64,000 nucleotides of DNA, from the NCBI GenBank assembly GCA_026388275.1, contig JAPLKB010000028.1, forward strand, positions 1 to 64,000, in the 5' to 3' direction. Under the pieces are notes generated by a model. The model searched no databases, was not told where the DNA came from, and saw nothing but the letters and a program-made list of their open reading frames with translations. The stretch's first letter is position 1; each line of letters starts with the position of its first letter. Source of the DNA: Pseudomonadota bacterium. GTDB taxonomy: Bacteria; Desulfobacterota; Syntrophorhabdia; Syntrophorhabdales; Syntrophorhabdaceae. The translations under genes were made by a program, and so were the position numbers. Below, piece by piece: positions 26,642 to 34,895 of the stretch.

Positions 26642-27293
26642 CGATGTAAAGGGGCCTGCGCGTCTTATTACGTTGGATATAACTTACGAAACACTGCGAC
26701 AGGACCTGGAACATTTCAGGCAAAAGGCACTCGAACTTGGAGCGTCAATGGCGGAAATCATACCGGCAGACTGGGTGGAGATTGACGAGAGGGTACGGCT
26801 CAAGTGCACTGTTCCAATGTGTCCTCATTACGGCAAGAGTGCCTATTGTCCACCGAATGCCCCTGATATCGATTTTGTTCGCCGTGCGATCAGCCGTTAT
26901 AAATGGGCAATCCTCTTCGCACTGGACGTGATCCCGGTGTCCGAATTTTCCGAACGGACAGTGCAGCATAAATCAGGGATAGAATGGACCAAAAAAGATA
27001 TGGAAATAACAGGCAGGTTGGAAACTATAGCCTTCGGCAACGGATATTATCTTGCTATGGGATTTTGCCAGTTCAGTTGTAACGCAGCACTCTGTGCATC
27101 TGAAAAGTGTCAGGTGCTTCAGGGAAACAAATGTGCCCATCCGCTTAAGGCCAGGCCCTCAATGGAAGGAATGGGGATAGATGTATACCGTTTGGTGAGA
27201 AAAGCAGGGTGGGAGATTTATCCGATTTACAGAAGTGTGGACCCTGCAGCGGTACCACGAGCGCTTGCTGTGGGGATCGTTTTTATCTTCTGA
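26634..27293 (+). CDS. DUF2284 cysteine-rich metal-binding protein
   Basis: 219 residues with many Cys in two groups: C58, C63, C72 (KCTVPMCPHYGKSAYCPPNAP region) and a C-terminal group FCQFSC, ALCASEKC, NKCAHP. This is the DUF2284 pattern, a predicted iron-sulfur or other metal-binding protein common in anaerobes and methanogens. The reaction is not known. The start overlaps the phosphatase-like gene by eight bases, so the two are translated together. An electron-transfer job for module I is possible. Confidence 0.8.
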   Translation: MDDDVKGPARLITLDITYETLRQDLEHFRQKALELGASMAEIIPADWVEIDERVRLKCTVPMCPHYGKSAYCPPNAPDIDFVRRAISRYKWAILFALDVIPVSEFSERTVQHKSGIEWTKKDMEITGRLETIAFGNGYYLAMGFCQFSCNAALCASEKCQVLQGNKCAHPLKARPSMEGMGIDVYRLVRKAGWEIYPIYRSVDPAAVPRALAVGIVFIF

Positions 27294-27356
27294 ATTCTTA
27301 AACGGGAGGTGATTCGAAGAATTACAGGTTCACAGAAATAAAAAAAAGGAGGGATT

Positions 27357-28667
27357 ATGAAGTATTATTTGAAATTTACGATACTTGCGGGTTTGATCTG
27401 GGGTTTTATTGCTATTCAGCGTATTGTCATTGCTATTATTATGCCTGCGATTCAGGCTGAGATGAAGTTCAGTTATACTGATGTTGGTATGATCATATCC
27501 ATTACAGGGCTCATCTGGGCCTTCGGCACGATCATCTGGGCAGCTATCGGTGACAAATTCGGCCGTCGCCCGGTCATTGTGGGTTGTACCATCCTTGCCT
27601 CTGTCTTTTCCTGGATGACCGGTATGGTAAATACGCTTGGCGGTATGCTCGCAGTCCGGGGAGTCCTGGGATTTTTTGAGGGAGGCCCCTGGGGTCCAAT
27701 CATTGCTACAGTAGGGGAAGAATCTCCCGAGGAGAAGAGGGGTTTGCTGGTAAGCCTCATCCCCGGCAGTTTTTTTCTTATCGGTGTATTTCTGGGACCA
27801 ATTCTTGCTGTCTGGCTCCTTACAAAGTTTGGGTCCTGGCGGCCTGTGTTTTATATCATATCAATACCGGGCGCAATCCTCGCCATAATTGCAGCATTCT
27901 TAATGCATGAGCCGGCATCTGTTGCAGCAGGGATCAAGGCGCGTAAAGAAGGCAAGGAAAGGGTTGTTATGCAGCACGGGCATAAGGTAAAAATCACCGA
28001 TGTGCTCAAATACAAGAATGTAATCATTTCGACCATAAACAGCATACCGGTCATGGCCTGGCTATGGATTTACAGTGGCTTCTCCGCATTATTTCTTGCC
28101 AGGGTTCACAATATGAGCATGGAAGGCATCGGCCTTGCTATGGGCGCCTCCGGTATCGGTGGATTCCTCGGGATGATAATTATGGGACGGTTGTCGGACG
28201 GAATAGGACGTAAGCCCGCCATTATCATAAGCGGCCTGCTATGCTGTCTCGCAGGTGTCGGGATCATCGCTATGCCTGTGGGCACTACTCTCAGCGCTTT
28301 CGCCATCCTCTTTTTCTTCTGGGGCATGTTCGGTGGAGCCTTCTTCCCTCTGTATGTGGGCACCCTGGCCCCGGAAGCTGTACCGCCGGAATTTGCCGGA
28401 ACAGCCGTGGGTGTTCCTACGGCAGTAGGGGAGATTATCGGTGCAGCCATTATGCCGACTATTGCGGGTGCTCTTGCCGATAAGTTCGATCTCTATGCAC
28501 CTATGTGGATGGCTGCAATAGCAGGACTATTGGTTATGGTTATCTCGACGGCCTATGTAGAAACGGCGCCAAGGAAGGTTGCAAAAATGTCCAAAAAACC
28601 GACAAGGGACGATCATCTGCTCCCGCCGTTCAGGGGTAAGCAGTCGACCGCTACACCTCAGGCGTAG
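27357..28667 (+). CDS. MFS transporter
   Basis: 436 residues with about 12 hydrophobic helices and the MFS loop 2-3 motif GDKFGRRPVIVG, repeated in weaker form in the second half (GRLSDGIGRKPAI). The type resembles aromatic-acid/carboxylate proton symporters. The ribosome binding site AAAGGAGGG is strong. It ends module I and probably brings in the substrate or exports an acid. The C-terminal tail is charged and cytoplasmic. Substrate not readable. Confidence 0.9.
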   Translation: MKYYLKFTILAGLIWGFIAIQRIVIAIIMPAIQAEMKFSYTDVGMIISITGLIWAFGTIIWAAIGDKFGRRPVIVGCTILASVFSWMTGMVNTLGGMLAVRGVLGFFEGGPWGPIIATVGEESPEEKRGLLVSLIPGSFFLIGVFLGPILAVWLLTKFGSWRPVFYIISIPGAILAIIAAFLMHEPASVAAGIKARKEGKERVVMQHGHKVKITDVLKYKNVIISTINSIPVMAWLWIYSGFSALFLARVHNMSMEGIGLAMGASGIGGFLGMIIMGRLSDGIGRKPAIIISGLLCCLAGVGIIAMPVGTTLSAFAILFFFWGMFGGAFFPLYVGTLAPEAVPPEFAGTAVGVPTAVGEIIGAAIMPTIAGALADKFDLYAPMWMAAIAGLLVMVISTAYVETAPRKVAKMSKKPTRDDHLLPPFRGKQSTATPQA

Positions 28668-28982
28668 GTCCCAAAAGGTTTGTCCGAATGCCACAAGAAG
28701 TGCGGGCCCAAGAGGTGAGAAAGCAAGGCATATGTACAGTACGTTATTTCAGAATCGATCCTTTGGCGTCTTGTTTCTTGTGGCAAAAAGACAAAGATTT
28801 CTCTGTCATCCCGGGTCGTTTATTCGCTCCGAATGTATGCTGTTTACGCAAAACTTTTAAAAATATAGGATTTAGAAATGAGAAGGTCTACAGTGATGCG
28901 GTTCAGTATGTTCAGTAAGTATTTTATCATGGCACCAATACTGGATCAGAAATACGATAACCGGCAGTCATAGGGATGAGGC

Positions 28983-29033
28983 GTTCCTGAAGTCCCGTCC
29001 CTTCCGCCAGGCAAGGCACGGGACTTCAGGAAC
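28983..29033 (+). terminator. long hairpin, probable terminator of module I
   Basis: Perfect 16-bp arms (GTTCCTGAAGTCCCGT at 28983-28998 against 29018-29033) enclose a 19-base loop that itself contains CCTT/AAGG. A T-rich stretch (TTTCTATTTGTTT) starts eight bases later, which is a little far for a standard terminator. A REP-like element is the alternative. Confidence 0.5.
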
Positions 29034-29257
29034 AGCCGGGATTTCTATTTGTTTATCGGGAGGTCACTTCCGCATAAATGATGTGCCCTGAATCGGACAA
29101 ACAGAAACAGGAGTTATTACAGCATGAATATGTCAGAGCGCCGGGTAACTCCGCTTACAAATACGGGAAACTCTGGTAGCTTTTCTTAAATGATGGGGTG
29201 ACCTCTCTTACGGGGACAGGAGCAAGCCCTAATATATAGATTCCCAACCCCAAAACC

Positions 29258-29291
29258 GAGGCCAGGATAGTCCGAGGATGATCCTGGCCTC
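29258..29291 (+). terminator. hairpin before the isochorismatase gene
   Basis: Perfect 11-bp arms (GAGGCCAGGAT at 29258-29268 against 29281-29291) with a 12-base loop, followed by CCCCCCTTTC. It ends 36 bases before the next start codon. It could be an attenuator or a leftover terminator. Confidence 0.4.
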
Positions 29292-29327
29292 CCCCCTTTC
29301 AGGACGGAAACTAAATAGGAGGAACTT

Positions 29328-29942
29328 ATGGATATTACCAACCTGACGCGGAAAGTTGCACCGGAACAAACCGCGCTTCTGATAGTGGATATGCAGAAGG
29401 ATTATTGCTGTGAAGGCGGGGTTTTCCACAGAACAGGCTTTGATGTAGAAATTGCCAAAGCGCTTGCAGTAAGGCTCAATCTTTTTCTGAACCATGCAAG
29501 GAAAGTGCTTAAACATATCATTCATTTAAAGATGACCAAGATATCATTCCTTAGTTCACCGGCAGCGCTTGAACACTATCAGCGTCTGGGCATTGAAAGA
29601 CGCTATGATCCTTCATACTCGGACTTTTATGAAGTTGTACCAATCGAAGGTGAACTTGTAATACCCAAATACAGACATTCCGGCTTTGTTTCAACATACC
29701 TTGAACAATTTCTGAAGATAGGCGACATAAAGACATTAATTCTAACAGGATTGGCTGCAAACGTTTGCATAGAATCCACGGCACGAGACGGATTTGCAAG
29801 GGATTACCATATAGTTGTCCCCGAAGATTTAACTGAAGGGACAAGCTCGGAGGCCAAAAAATGGTCGCTTATCAATATAGACTCTTTTTTCGGTGAAATT
29901 GTTAAGTCAAATGACCTGCTCTGCTGTTGGGGTATTGTCTGA
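29328..29942 (+). CDS. isochorismatase-family cysteine hydrolase
   Basis: 204 residues. The catalytic triad of the family is visible: Asp21 in LLIVDMQKDY, Lys114 in PKYRHSGF, Cys147 in AANVCIESTARDGF. Such enzymes hydrolyse amides (nicotinamidase, N-carbamoylsarcosine amidase types) or enol ethers. AGGAGG lies six bases before the ATG. The gene ends 33 bases before the convergent module II LysR. Its substrate is open; the family alone does not tell, and the flanking hairpins suggest a separate transcript. Confidence 0.85.
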   Translation: MDITNLTRKVAPEQTALLIVDMQKDYCCEGGVFHRTGFDVEIAKALAVRLNLFLNHARKVLKHIIHLKMTKISFLSSPAALEHYQRLGIERRYDPSYSDFYEVVPIEGELVIPKYRHSGFVSTYLEQFLKIGDIKTLILTGLAANVCIESTARDGFARDYHIVVPEDLTEGTSSEAKKWSLINIDSFFGEIVKSNDLLCCWGIV

Positions 29943-29975
29943 AGTAAAAAAGAAGCCTGAACTTATGGGTACAGA

Positions 29976-30893
29976 TTAAGTGTCCATGAGGAGAATCTCG
30001 AGATTAAAATGTTCCCTGATAACGTTCAAAAAGGCTTCGACTAAAGGGGACTGGCTGATTTTCCTGTTTGTCAGAATATCGATCCCCAGCTTTATTTCAC
30101 CATCTACGACGGGGATGATCTTGAGTAGTTCCTGGGCCACTTCTTCGCGGACGTTCGGCAGGAACATCAGCGCAATCCCCTTTCTCTGTCGAGCTAACCC
30201 CTTGGCGCACTCGATGTTGTCCACCTCAGCTCCAACCAGAGGTTTCAGCCGCCTGCTCATGAAATGCCGGCGTACAATTTCCCGTGCGCAGGAGCCTTCA
30301 TGCTGAATGATAAGGGGGTAATTAGCTAAATCCTCCCATGTTACTGTACCACTAACTGCTAAGGGGTGGTCGGGACTGGCCACAAAAACCATCTGCTCGA
30401 CATCAGGGACACGGAGTACCCTCAGATTATCGTCACTTCTTGGCAAAGAGCCCACAAGGCAGATGTCATGCCTGAAATGGGTCAGTTCCTCCACCAGAAG
30501 CGCTGAAGTAGCTTGCCTCATTGTAACCTGGACGGAAGGGTAAATATCCTTAAATTTATCAATAATGCCAACAAGATAGAACATCAGTGTGCCCGAGATA
30601 CCTATATGCAGGGTTGTCAGCATGTAACTTTTCAGGAAATTATCGATCATCATGACTTTATCAAAGAGTCCTTCTGCATGAGTAAACAACTTTTCACCGG
30701 CCTTGGTAAGATGGGCACGTTTTTTCTTAACATAGATAAGCTTCACTCCATATCGAAGCTCCAGCGCTCTGATCTGTTGATTTACTGCAGGTTCAGTGAT
30801 GCAAAGTTTGTCGGAAGCGGTGCTATAGCTTCCCTCGCGGGCAACGAAATAGAAAGTAATTATGTGCTGAAGGTTGACCTGAGGCGGTCTCAT
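29976..30893 (-). CDS. LysR-family regulator of module II
   Basis: 305 residues, paralogue of the module I regulator: both begin MRPPQVNLQHII.FY.VA and share the DNA-binding helix EPAVNQQIRALE / QPAVTQQIRTLE and effector-domain blocks such as GIALMF.PN.REE. It is divergent from the second split kinase operon at 31190. The upstream region holds copy 2 of the conserved operator blocks. Different effectors or cross-talk between the paralogues are both possible. Confidence 0.92.
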   Translation of the reverse strand: MRPPQVNLQHIITFYFVAREGSYSTASDKLCITEPAVNQQIRALELRYGVKLIYVKKKRAHLTKAGEKLFTHAEGLFDKVMMIDNFLKSYMLTTLHIGISGTLMFYLVGIIDKFKDIYPSVQVTMRQATSALLVEELTHFRHDICLVGSLPRSDDNLRVLRVPDVEQMVFVASPDHPLAVSGTVTWEDLANYPLIIQHEGSCAREIVRRHFMSRRLKPLVGAEVDNIECAKGLARQRKGIALMFLPNVREEVAQELLKIIPVVDGEIKLGIDILTNRKISQSPLVEAFLNVIREHFNLEILLMDT

Positions 30894-30901
30894 TACCCAA
30901 G

Positions 30902-30981
30902 TCTAAACTATTACAAACAGTGCGTCAAGTTCTTACCAACCATTTGACAGCTTACGAAGTTGTTAGAAACTATGAATTGAT
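30902..30981. promoter_or_regulatory. conserved LysR operator region, copy 2
   Basis: Block 1 (30902-30928) begins nine bases before the LysR start and block 2 (30951-30981) contains TTGTTAGAAA between CTTACGAA and AATTGAT. Both match copy 1 at 13918-14020, but the spacing between the blocks differs: 22 bases here against 45 there. Conserved sequence at two loci, each beside a paralogous LysR, is strong evidence for a regulatory site. Confidence 0.7.
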
Positions 30982-31189
30982 TACCCTTGGAGAGTTCGTT
31001 AAAAATACTAATGTAAGTGTGAAAAAGCAGCAATCAGGGGTTTGAGAAGTTGGATTGGAAAATATCCAAGCTAAGCAATGAAGGTAAAGCCCGTAAAGAA
31101 ATTGTGACAAAAGAATTTGAGAAGGGAGGCAATGCAGAAGTAAAAAAGAGTCAGGTATTCTAATAAACTCAGAACCGGGGAGGAAGGCA

Positions 31190-32281
31190 ATGGAAAAGAA
31201 AATGTTTATCTGTTGGTTTGAAGAGTTATGCAAGGACGATGCCCCTGTTGTAGGCAAGAAGTGTGCAAACCTGGGGGAGATGACCCGATTGGGGATGAAT
31301 GTCCCACCTGGTTTTTCTCTTACCCTTGCTCTATATGAGAAGTTTCTCCAGGATAGTGGCCTTGGAGAGCGGCTTGGCCGATACATCGGGAACCTTGAAG
31401 ATCTCAAAGGAGCGGGCGTTGAACGTCTTAGAGGAGTAAGCTCCGAACTCCGCGGCATGATCGAAAATGAACCAATGCCGAAAGAAATAGCAAACCTTAT
31501 ATGGGAACATTACGATGAGTTGTGCAAAAGAGTAGGCATTCCTAATACCTCTGTTTCTGTGCGATCAGCCGGGGTTGCAAGCCGGCCCGGCATGTTTGAA
31601 ACCTATCTTAACATTGAGGGAAAAGAAGAAGTGGTGGATCACGTGCAAAAGGTGTGGGCCAGTGCCTTTACCCCCAGGGCGATTGCCTTCCGCATCAGCA
31701 AAGGATTGGCCATTGACTACGACATGCTTGGCGTGGCGGTGGTAAAGATGGTCAATGCTAGGGCAGCCGGGATAGGTTTTACCATTGACCCGGTACTTGG
31801 CGACGACTCCAAAGTCATAATCGAGGCTAATTGGGGATTAGGCGAAGGCGTGGTAAGCGGCGTTGAGAACGTAGACAGGTGGACAGTCGACAAGCAGACT
31901 TTGAAGATAGTGGAGAGTTCCGTAGGTAAAAAGATGAAATGTGTTATCAATATGGAAAAAAGCGCTGATTGGGCTGAGGTGCCTTCAGATAAACAGGACA
32001 AACCTTGTCTTAGCGACGAGGAAATAAAGGCTGTGGCTGAAGTTGCGATACACTTGGAACAAAAGTTGGGACAGCCGCAGGATATGGAGTGGGCAGTGGA
32101 TCCTGACTTCCCAGCAGGCAAAAACGTATTCCTGCTCCAAACGCGTCTTGCAAAATCTGTGGCTAAAAAGGCGGTTTCTGAATCAAAAGACCTTGCCGAC
32201 AAATTGGCCAGTAACTTAAGGTCGTCAGTAGATGTGTCCAAAACGGCTGAAAAAATAAAGAAAGTAGTGTTCAAATTTTAA
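31190..32281 (+). CDS. PEP-synthase-like ATP-binding subunit II (phenylphosphate synthase beta-like)
   Basis: 363 residues, paralogue of the protein at 18724. The opening FEELCKDDAPVVGKKCANLGEM, SVRSAGVASRPGMFETYLN, GIGFTIDPVLGDDSKVIIEANWGLGEGVVSG and LGQPQDMEWAVD are the PEP synthase N-terminal nucleotide-binding motifs. The C-terminal ~30 residues are a Lys-rich extension not shared with paralogue I. It pairs with the next gene, which carries the phosphohistidine domain. Ribosome binding site GGGGAGGAAGG. It is the first gene after the divergent LysR. Confidence 0.85.
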   Translation: MEKKMFICWFEELCKDDAPVVGKKCANLGEMTRLGMNVPPGFSLTLALYEKFLQDSGLGERLGRYIGNLEDLKGAGVERLRGVSSELRGMIENEPMPKEIANLIWEHYDELCKRVGIPNTSVSVRSAGVASRPGMFETYLNIEGKEEVVDHVQKVWASAFTPRAIAFRISKGLAIDYDMLGVAVVKMVNARAAGIGFTIDPVLGDDSKVIIEANWGLGEGVVSGVENVDRWTVDKQTLKIVESSVGKKMKCVINMEKSADWAEVPSDKQDKPCLSDEEIKAVAEVAIHLEQKLGQPQDMEWAVDPDFPAGKNVFLLQTRLAKSVAKKAVSESKDLADKLASNLRSSVDVSKTAEKIKKVVFKF

Positions 32282-32451
32282 TTTTTAAATAATAAGTAGG
32301 CATATTTTAAAGGATAACCAGAGGGGAGGTGGCATTAGAGTCTATATTGTTAATCTGAGGCAAAATTACGTAGTCTCAGGTCAATATGGATAGGAAAGCA
32401 AAATTATTTTCACCGAGATTCAAAATACTTAGATTTAAAAGGGAGGGTAAA

Positions 32452-34272
32452 ATGTCAGAAGAAGGATCGAGAAGTGAAGTGTCTTCAAAAGAGGCGATGT
32501 GGAAGAAATGGGAGCAGGATGAGAAGGAGGGCAAGCTGAAGGCAGGAGATGCTATTTGGGGCGTAAGTCCGGGTTATGACCTGATACCGGAGATCGATTT
32601 ACCGTTAAATCATTCATACTTCTTTGATGGCACTCATTCATGTCCGCCTCTTTCTCCCTTGGGCCTTCAGCTCTACTGGTCAAGAGGATGTACCCATGGA
32701 TTGAAGTACGTAAATTCATATTTCAGTTTGCCTACGTGCTACGGCTGGCAGGGAAGGGCCAAGGACGGCGGAATCTATTGGAGTTTTCTCATAGAGACCG
32801 ACGAGGAGAAGATAAAGGAAAGGGAGCCTAAGTTTAGAAAAGCCCTGCAGCCCTTTATCGACGATTTTGACGGAATCTGGGAGAAGAACAAGGAAGAGCT
32901 GTTCGAAATGTATGGAAAGTTGAGAAAGTTTAAGCCAGCAACAGCAACCAACATCGATTTCATCCATTTTCATTGGGACCTTGAGCGCGCAAGTCTGAGG
33001 CAGTGGGAAATCCATTTTCTCGGTATGCAGTCATCATATTCCGCTTGGATTTTGTTGGAGAAAGAGTGTAAGGAACGCTTTGGCATAGACGATAAAGGGG
33101 CAGAATTTCAAGACATGCTGCGCGGTTTCGACAATGAAATTTATAAAGTCGATAAAGAGTTGTGGGTACTGGCAAAGGAGGCGGTAGATATGGGGCTTTC
33201 TGATGTATTTAAGGCGAAGACCCAGCAAGAGATCATTCCGACCTTGGAACAATCAAAGGTGGGCAAGTTATGGTTGAGGGAATTTGATCGATTTATGCAG
33301 GAGAGGGGATGGAGAGCGACCAATCCCTTTGATATGGTGGCGCCCACCTGGCTGGAAGCCCCCGATGTCCCGGTAAAGAAGGTAAAAGACTATATTGAAT
33401 CAGGCGAAGCGGAAAGGCAAGATTATGCCTTGGATGAGAAAAGAAAAGAACTTTCCGTAAAAAGAGAAGATGCTGTAAAGAAGATGCTGGACAGGGTGCC
33501 CCCTGCAGAGAAAGCATCGTTCAAATCGCTTATTAATCTAGCCCAAAAGGCTTCTAGCTACAGCGAGGAGCATGACCTCTATTGCGAGATGACCATGATG
33601 GCCATATTGCGCTGGGGTTACCTTGCCATAGGGAAGTGGCTCTGTGACCAAGGGTGTATGGATCGTCCTGACGACATCTTCATGATGAACACTTTAGAAA
33701 TCGAATCAACTGTTCTGGTGCCAGGCAAAGCCGATATGCGATGGTTAACCGGAAGGCGAAGGGCAGAATGGGAGGCGTTGACAGATCGGTTCAGTAAAGA
33801 AGGTGAATTCAGACCACCGCTTTATACAGATAGAGGTGACTTGATGGAAGCAGTCGGCAGAGACCTCATACCCTCGTTTGACCCTATTGCCATCAAGATT
33901 GTGGTGGGCGATATGCCTAATGTGACCGCCGAGGAAATAGGGGCGGATATCGTGGGTATTTGCGGCTGCCCGGGTATTGCAGAAGGTACTGCCAAAGTTA
34001 TTATGGATTGTAAAGATCTCGGCGAGCTAAAGGCTGGTGATATCCTGGTGTGTCCGGGCACAAGCCCTGAATGGACGATTGCATTCGGTCTTGCTGGAGC
34101 TGTTGTTGGCGATAGAGGCGGAACCCTGTCACATACGGCCATTATCGGTCGGGAATACGGGCTTCCCACAATTGTTAATACCTTTGTCGCCTGCGAACAG
34201 ATAAAGTCAGGGATGCGGATACGGGTAGATGCGGGTAAAGGGGCAATCTACATACTCGACAAAGACAAGTAG
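32452..34272 (+). CDS. PEP-synthase-like phosphotransfer subunit II (phenylphosphate synthase alpha-like)
   Basis: 606 residues from ATG 32452, which has GGGAGGG a few bases upstream; the longer frame from 32386 adds 22 residues without a ribosome binding site. At about 70 kDa it matches the size of PpsA of phenylphosphate synthase. The C-terminal domain ends in DRGGTLSHTAIIGREYGLP with active His561. The ~480-residue front part shares blocks with paralogue I (CYGWQGR, PFIDDFDGIWE, RGWRATNPFD, SYSEEHDLYCEM). The active-site loop GGTLSH against GGALSH and many differences in the front part suggest a different substrate. Confidence 0.85.
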   Translation: MSEEGSRSEVSSKEAMWKKWEQDEKEGKLKAGDAIWGVSPGYDLIPEIDLPLNHSYFFDGTHSCPPLSPLGLQLYWSRGCTHGLKYVNSYFSLPTCYGWQGRAKDGGIYWSFLIETDEEKIKEREPKFRKALQPFIDDFDGIWEKNKEELFEMYGKLRKFKPATATNIDFIHFHWDLERASLRQWEIHFLGMQSSYSAWILLEKECKERFGIDDKGAEFQDMLRGFDNEIYKVDKELWVLAKEAVDMGLSDVFKAKTQQEIIPTLEQSKVGKLWLREFDRFMQERGWRATNPFDMVAPTWLEAPDVPVKKVKDYIESGEAERQDYALDEKRKELSVKREDAVKKMLDRVPPAEKASFKSLINLAQKASSYSEEHDLYCEMTMMAILRWGYLAIGKWLCDQGCMDRPDDIFMMNTLEIESTVLVPGKADMRWLTGRRRAEWEALTDRFSKEGEFRPPLYTDRGDLMEAVGRDLIPSFDPIAIKIVVGDMPNVTAEEIGADIVGICGCPGIAEGTAKVIMDCKDLGELKAGDILVCPGTSPEWTIAFGLAGAVVGDRGGTLSHTAIIGREYGLPTIVNTFVACEQIKSGMRIRVDAGKGAIYILDKDK

Positions 34273-34301
34273 GTGTGAATTGAAGCCGGAAGGACAGAGT
34301 G

Positions 34302-34357
34302 CCACGGGCTTTACCGTGGACATATAACCTATAGGGCGGCACAGTCGCCGCCCTATA
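34302..34357. repeat. two hairpins after the kinase II genes
   Basis: Hairpin one is CCACGG/CCGTGG (34302-34319, six-base loop). Hairpin two has perfect 11-bp arms TATAGGGCGGC (34330-34340) and 34347-34357 with a six-base loop. Neither is followed by a T run. The first resembles a hairpin at 45187-45204. They could stop or process the kinase mRNA before the next gene. Confidence 0.5.
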
Positions 34358-34434
34358 CTGATATTATGTTCGAAGTGGCTTGGTTCAGGCTACAGAGCCT
34401 TAAGCAGAACCTAATTTCTATCGGAGGTGTTCCA

Positions 34435-34719
34435 ATGTTAAAGATTGTTTTTAGTTATGAGGTCCCCATCGAGAAACATGATGAATATCTGCAAATTACG
34501 AAAGATGTGATCAAACCATTCTGGGAATCCCACGGGTGTGATGCCTATACGGTCTGGCTTTCTCTGGAAGGATCAACAAAGTTTATGAAAGAGATGGTCT
34601 TCAAGGACGAGCTTACGATGAAGAGCACAATGAGCCTGGCTGAAGCGGAACCCGTCAAGAAACTCTTTTTTCAATTTGCGGGAAGCATAACTCGCGTGAT
34701 CTACAGTCAGGTGGCGTGA
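34435..34719 (+). CDS. small dimeric alpha/beta-barrel (ABM-like) protein
   Basis: 94 residues from ATG 34435, preceded by GGAGGTG. The longer frame from 34366 has no ribosome binding site. The pattern (beta strand MLKIVFSYEVP, helix EYLQITKDVIKPFWESHG, strand DAYTVWLS, then strand/helix) fits a ferredoxin-like dimeric alpha/beta barrel such as monooxygenase-type or EthD-like proteins. No catalytic residues are evident. Its job in module II is unknown. Confidence 0.65.
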   Translation: MLKIVFSYEVPIEKHDEYLQITKDVIKPFWESHGCDAYTVWLSLEGSTKFMKEMVFKDELTMKSTMSLAEAEPVKKLFFQFAGSITRVIYSQVA

Positions 34720-34824
34720 ATTTTTGTACATGATATGGCACCCAGTCGTCTGGTCAAGGAATAGATGGAATATAATTGCATTGGAAGTAAGGCGTGGTGA
34801 ACGCCATAAAAAATAAGATAAACA

Positions 34825-34881
34825 TGAGTCTCTTGTAAGGGTGTCGTTATAGTTTTTGTTGATAGTTTTACAAGAGACTCA
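34825..34881 (+). promoter_or_regulatory. leader hairpin next to the ribosome binding site
   Basis: Perfect 14-bp arms TGAGTCTCTTGTAA (34825-34838) and 34868-34881 enclose a 29-base loop. The right arm ends one base before the AGGAGG site of the flavoprotein at 34896. A second small stem (GGCGT/ACGCC) lies just upstream. The position suggests control of translation or mRNA stability, but no known riboswitch class is recognised. Confidence 0.5.
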
Positions 34882-34895
34882 CAGGAGGTAGAATT

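Larger units (their letters stand above)
28668..29327. other. 660-base intergenic region with two hairpins
   Basis: No gene is supported. Two overlapping short plus-strand frames run from the end of the MFS gene to about 28918 but have no ribosome binding site or family resemblance. The region holds the hairpins at 28983-29033 and 29258-29291. It probably separates the module I transcript from the isochorismatase gene. Confidence 0.5.

Noticed and set aside
28579-28918. Short plus-strand frames after the MFS gene
   Set aside because: They overlap the end of the transporter or have no ribosome binding site, and composition does not look coding.
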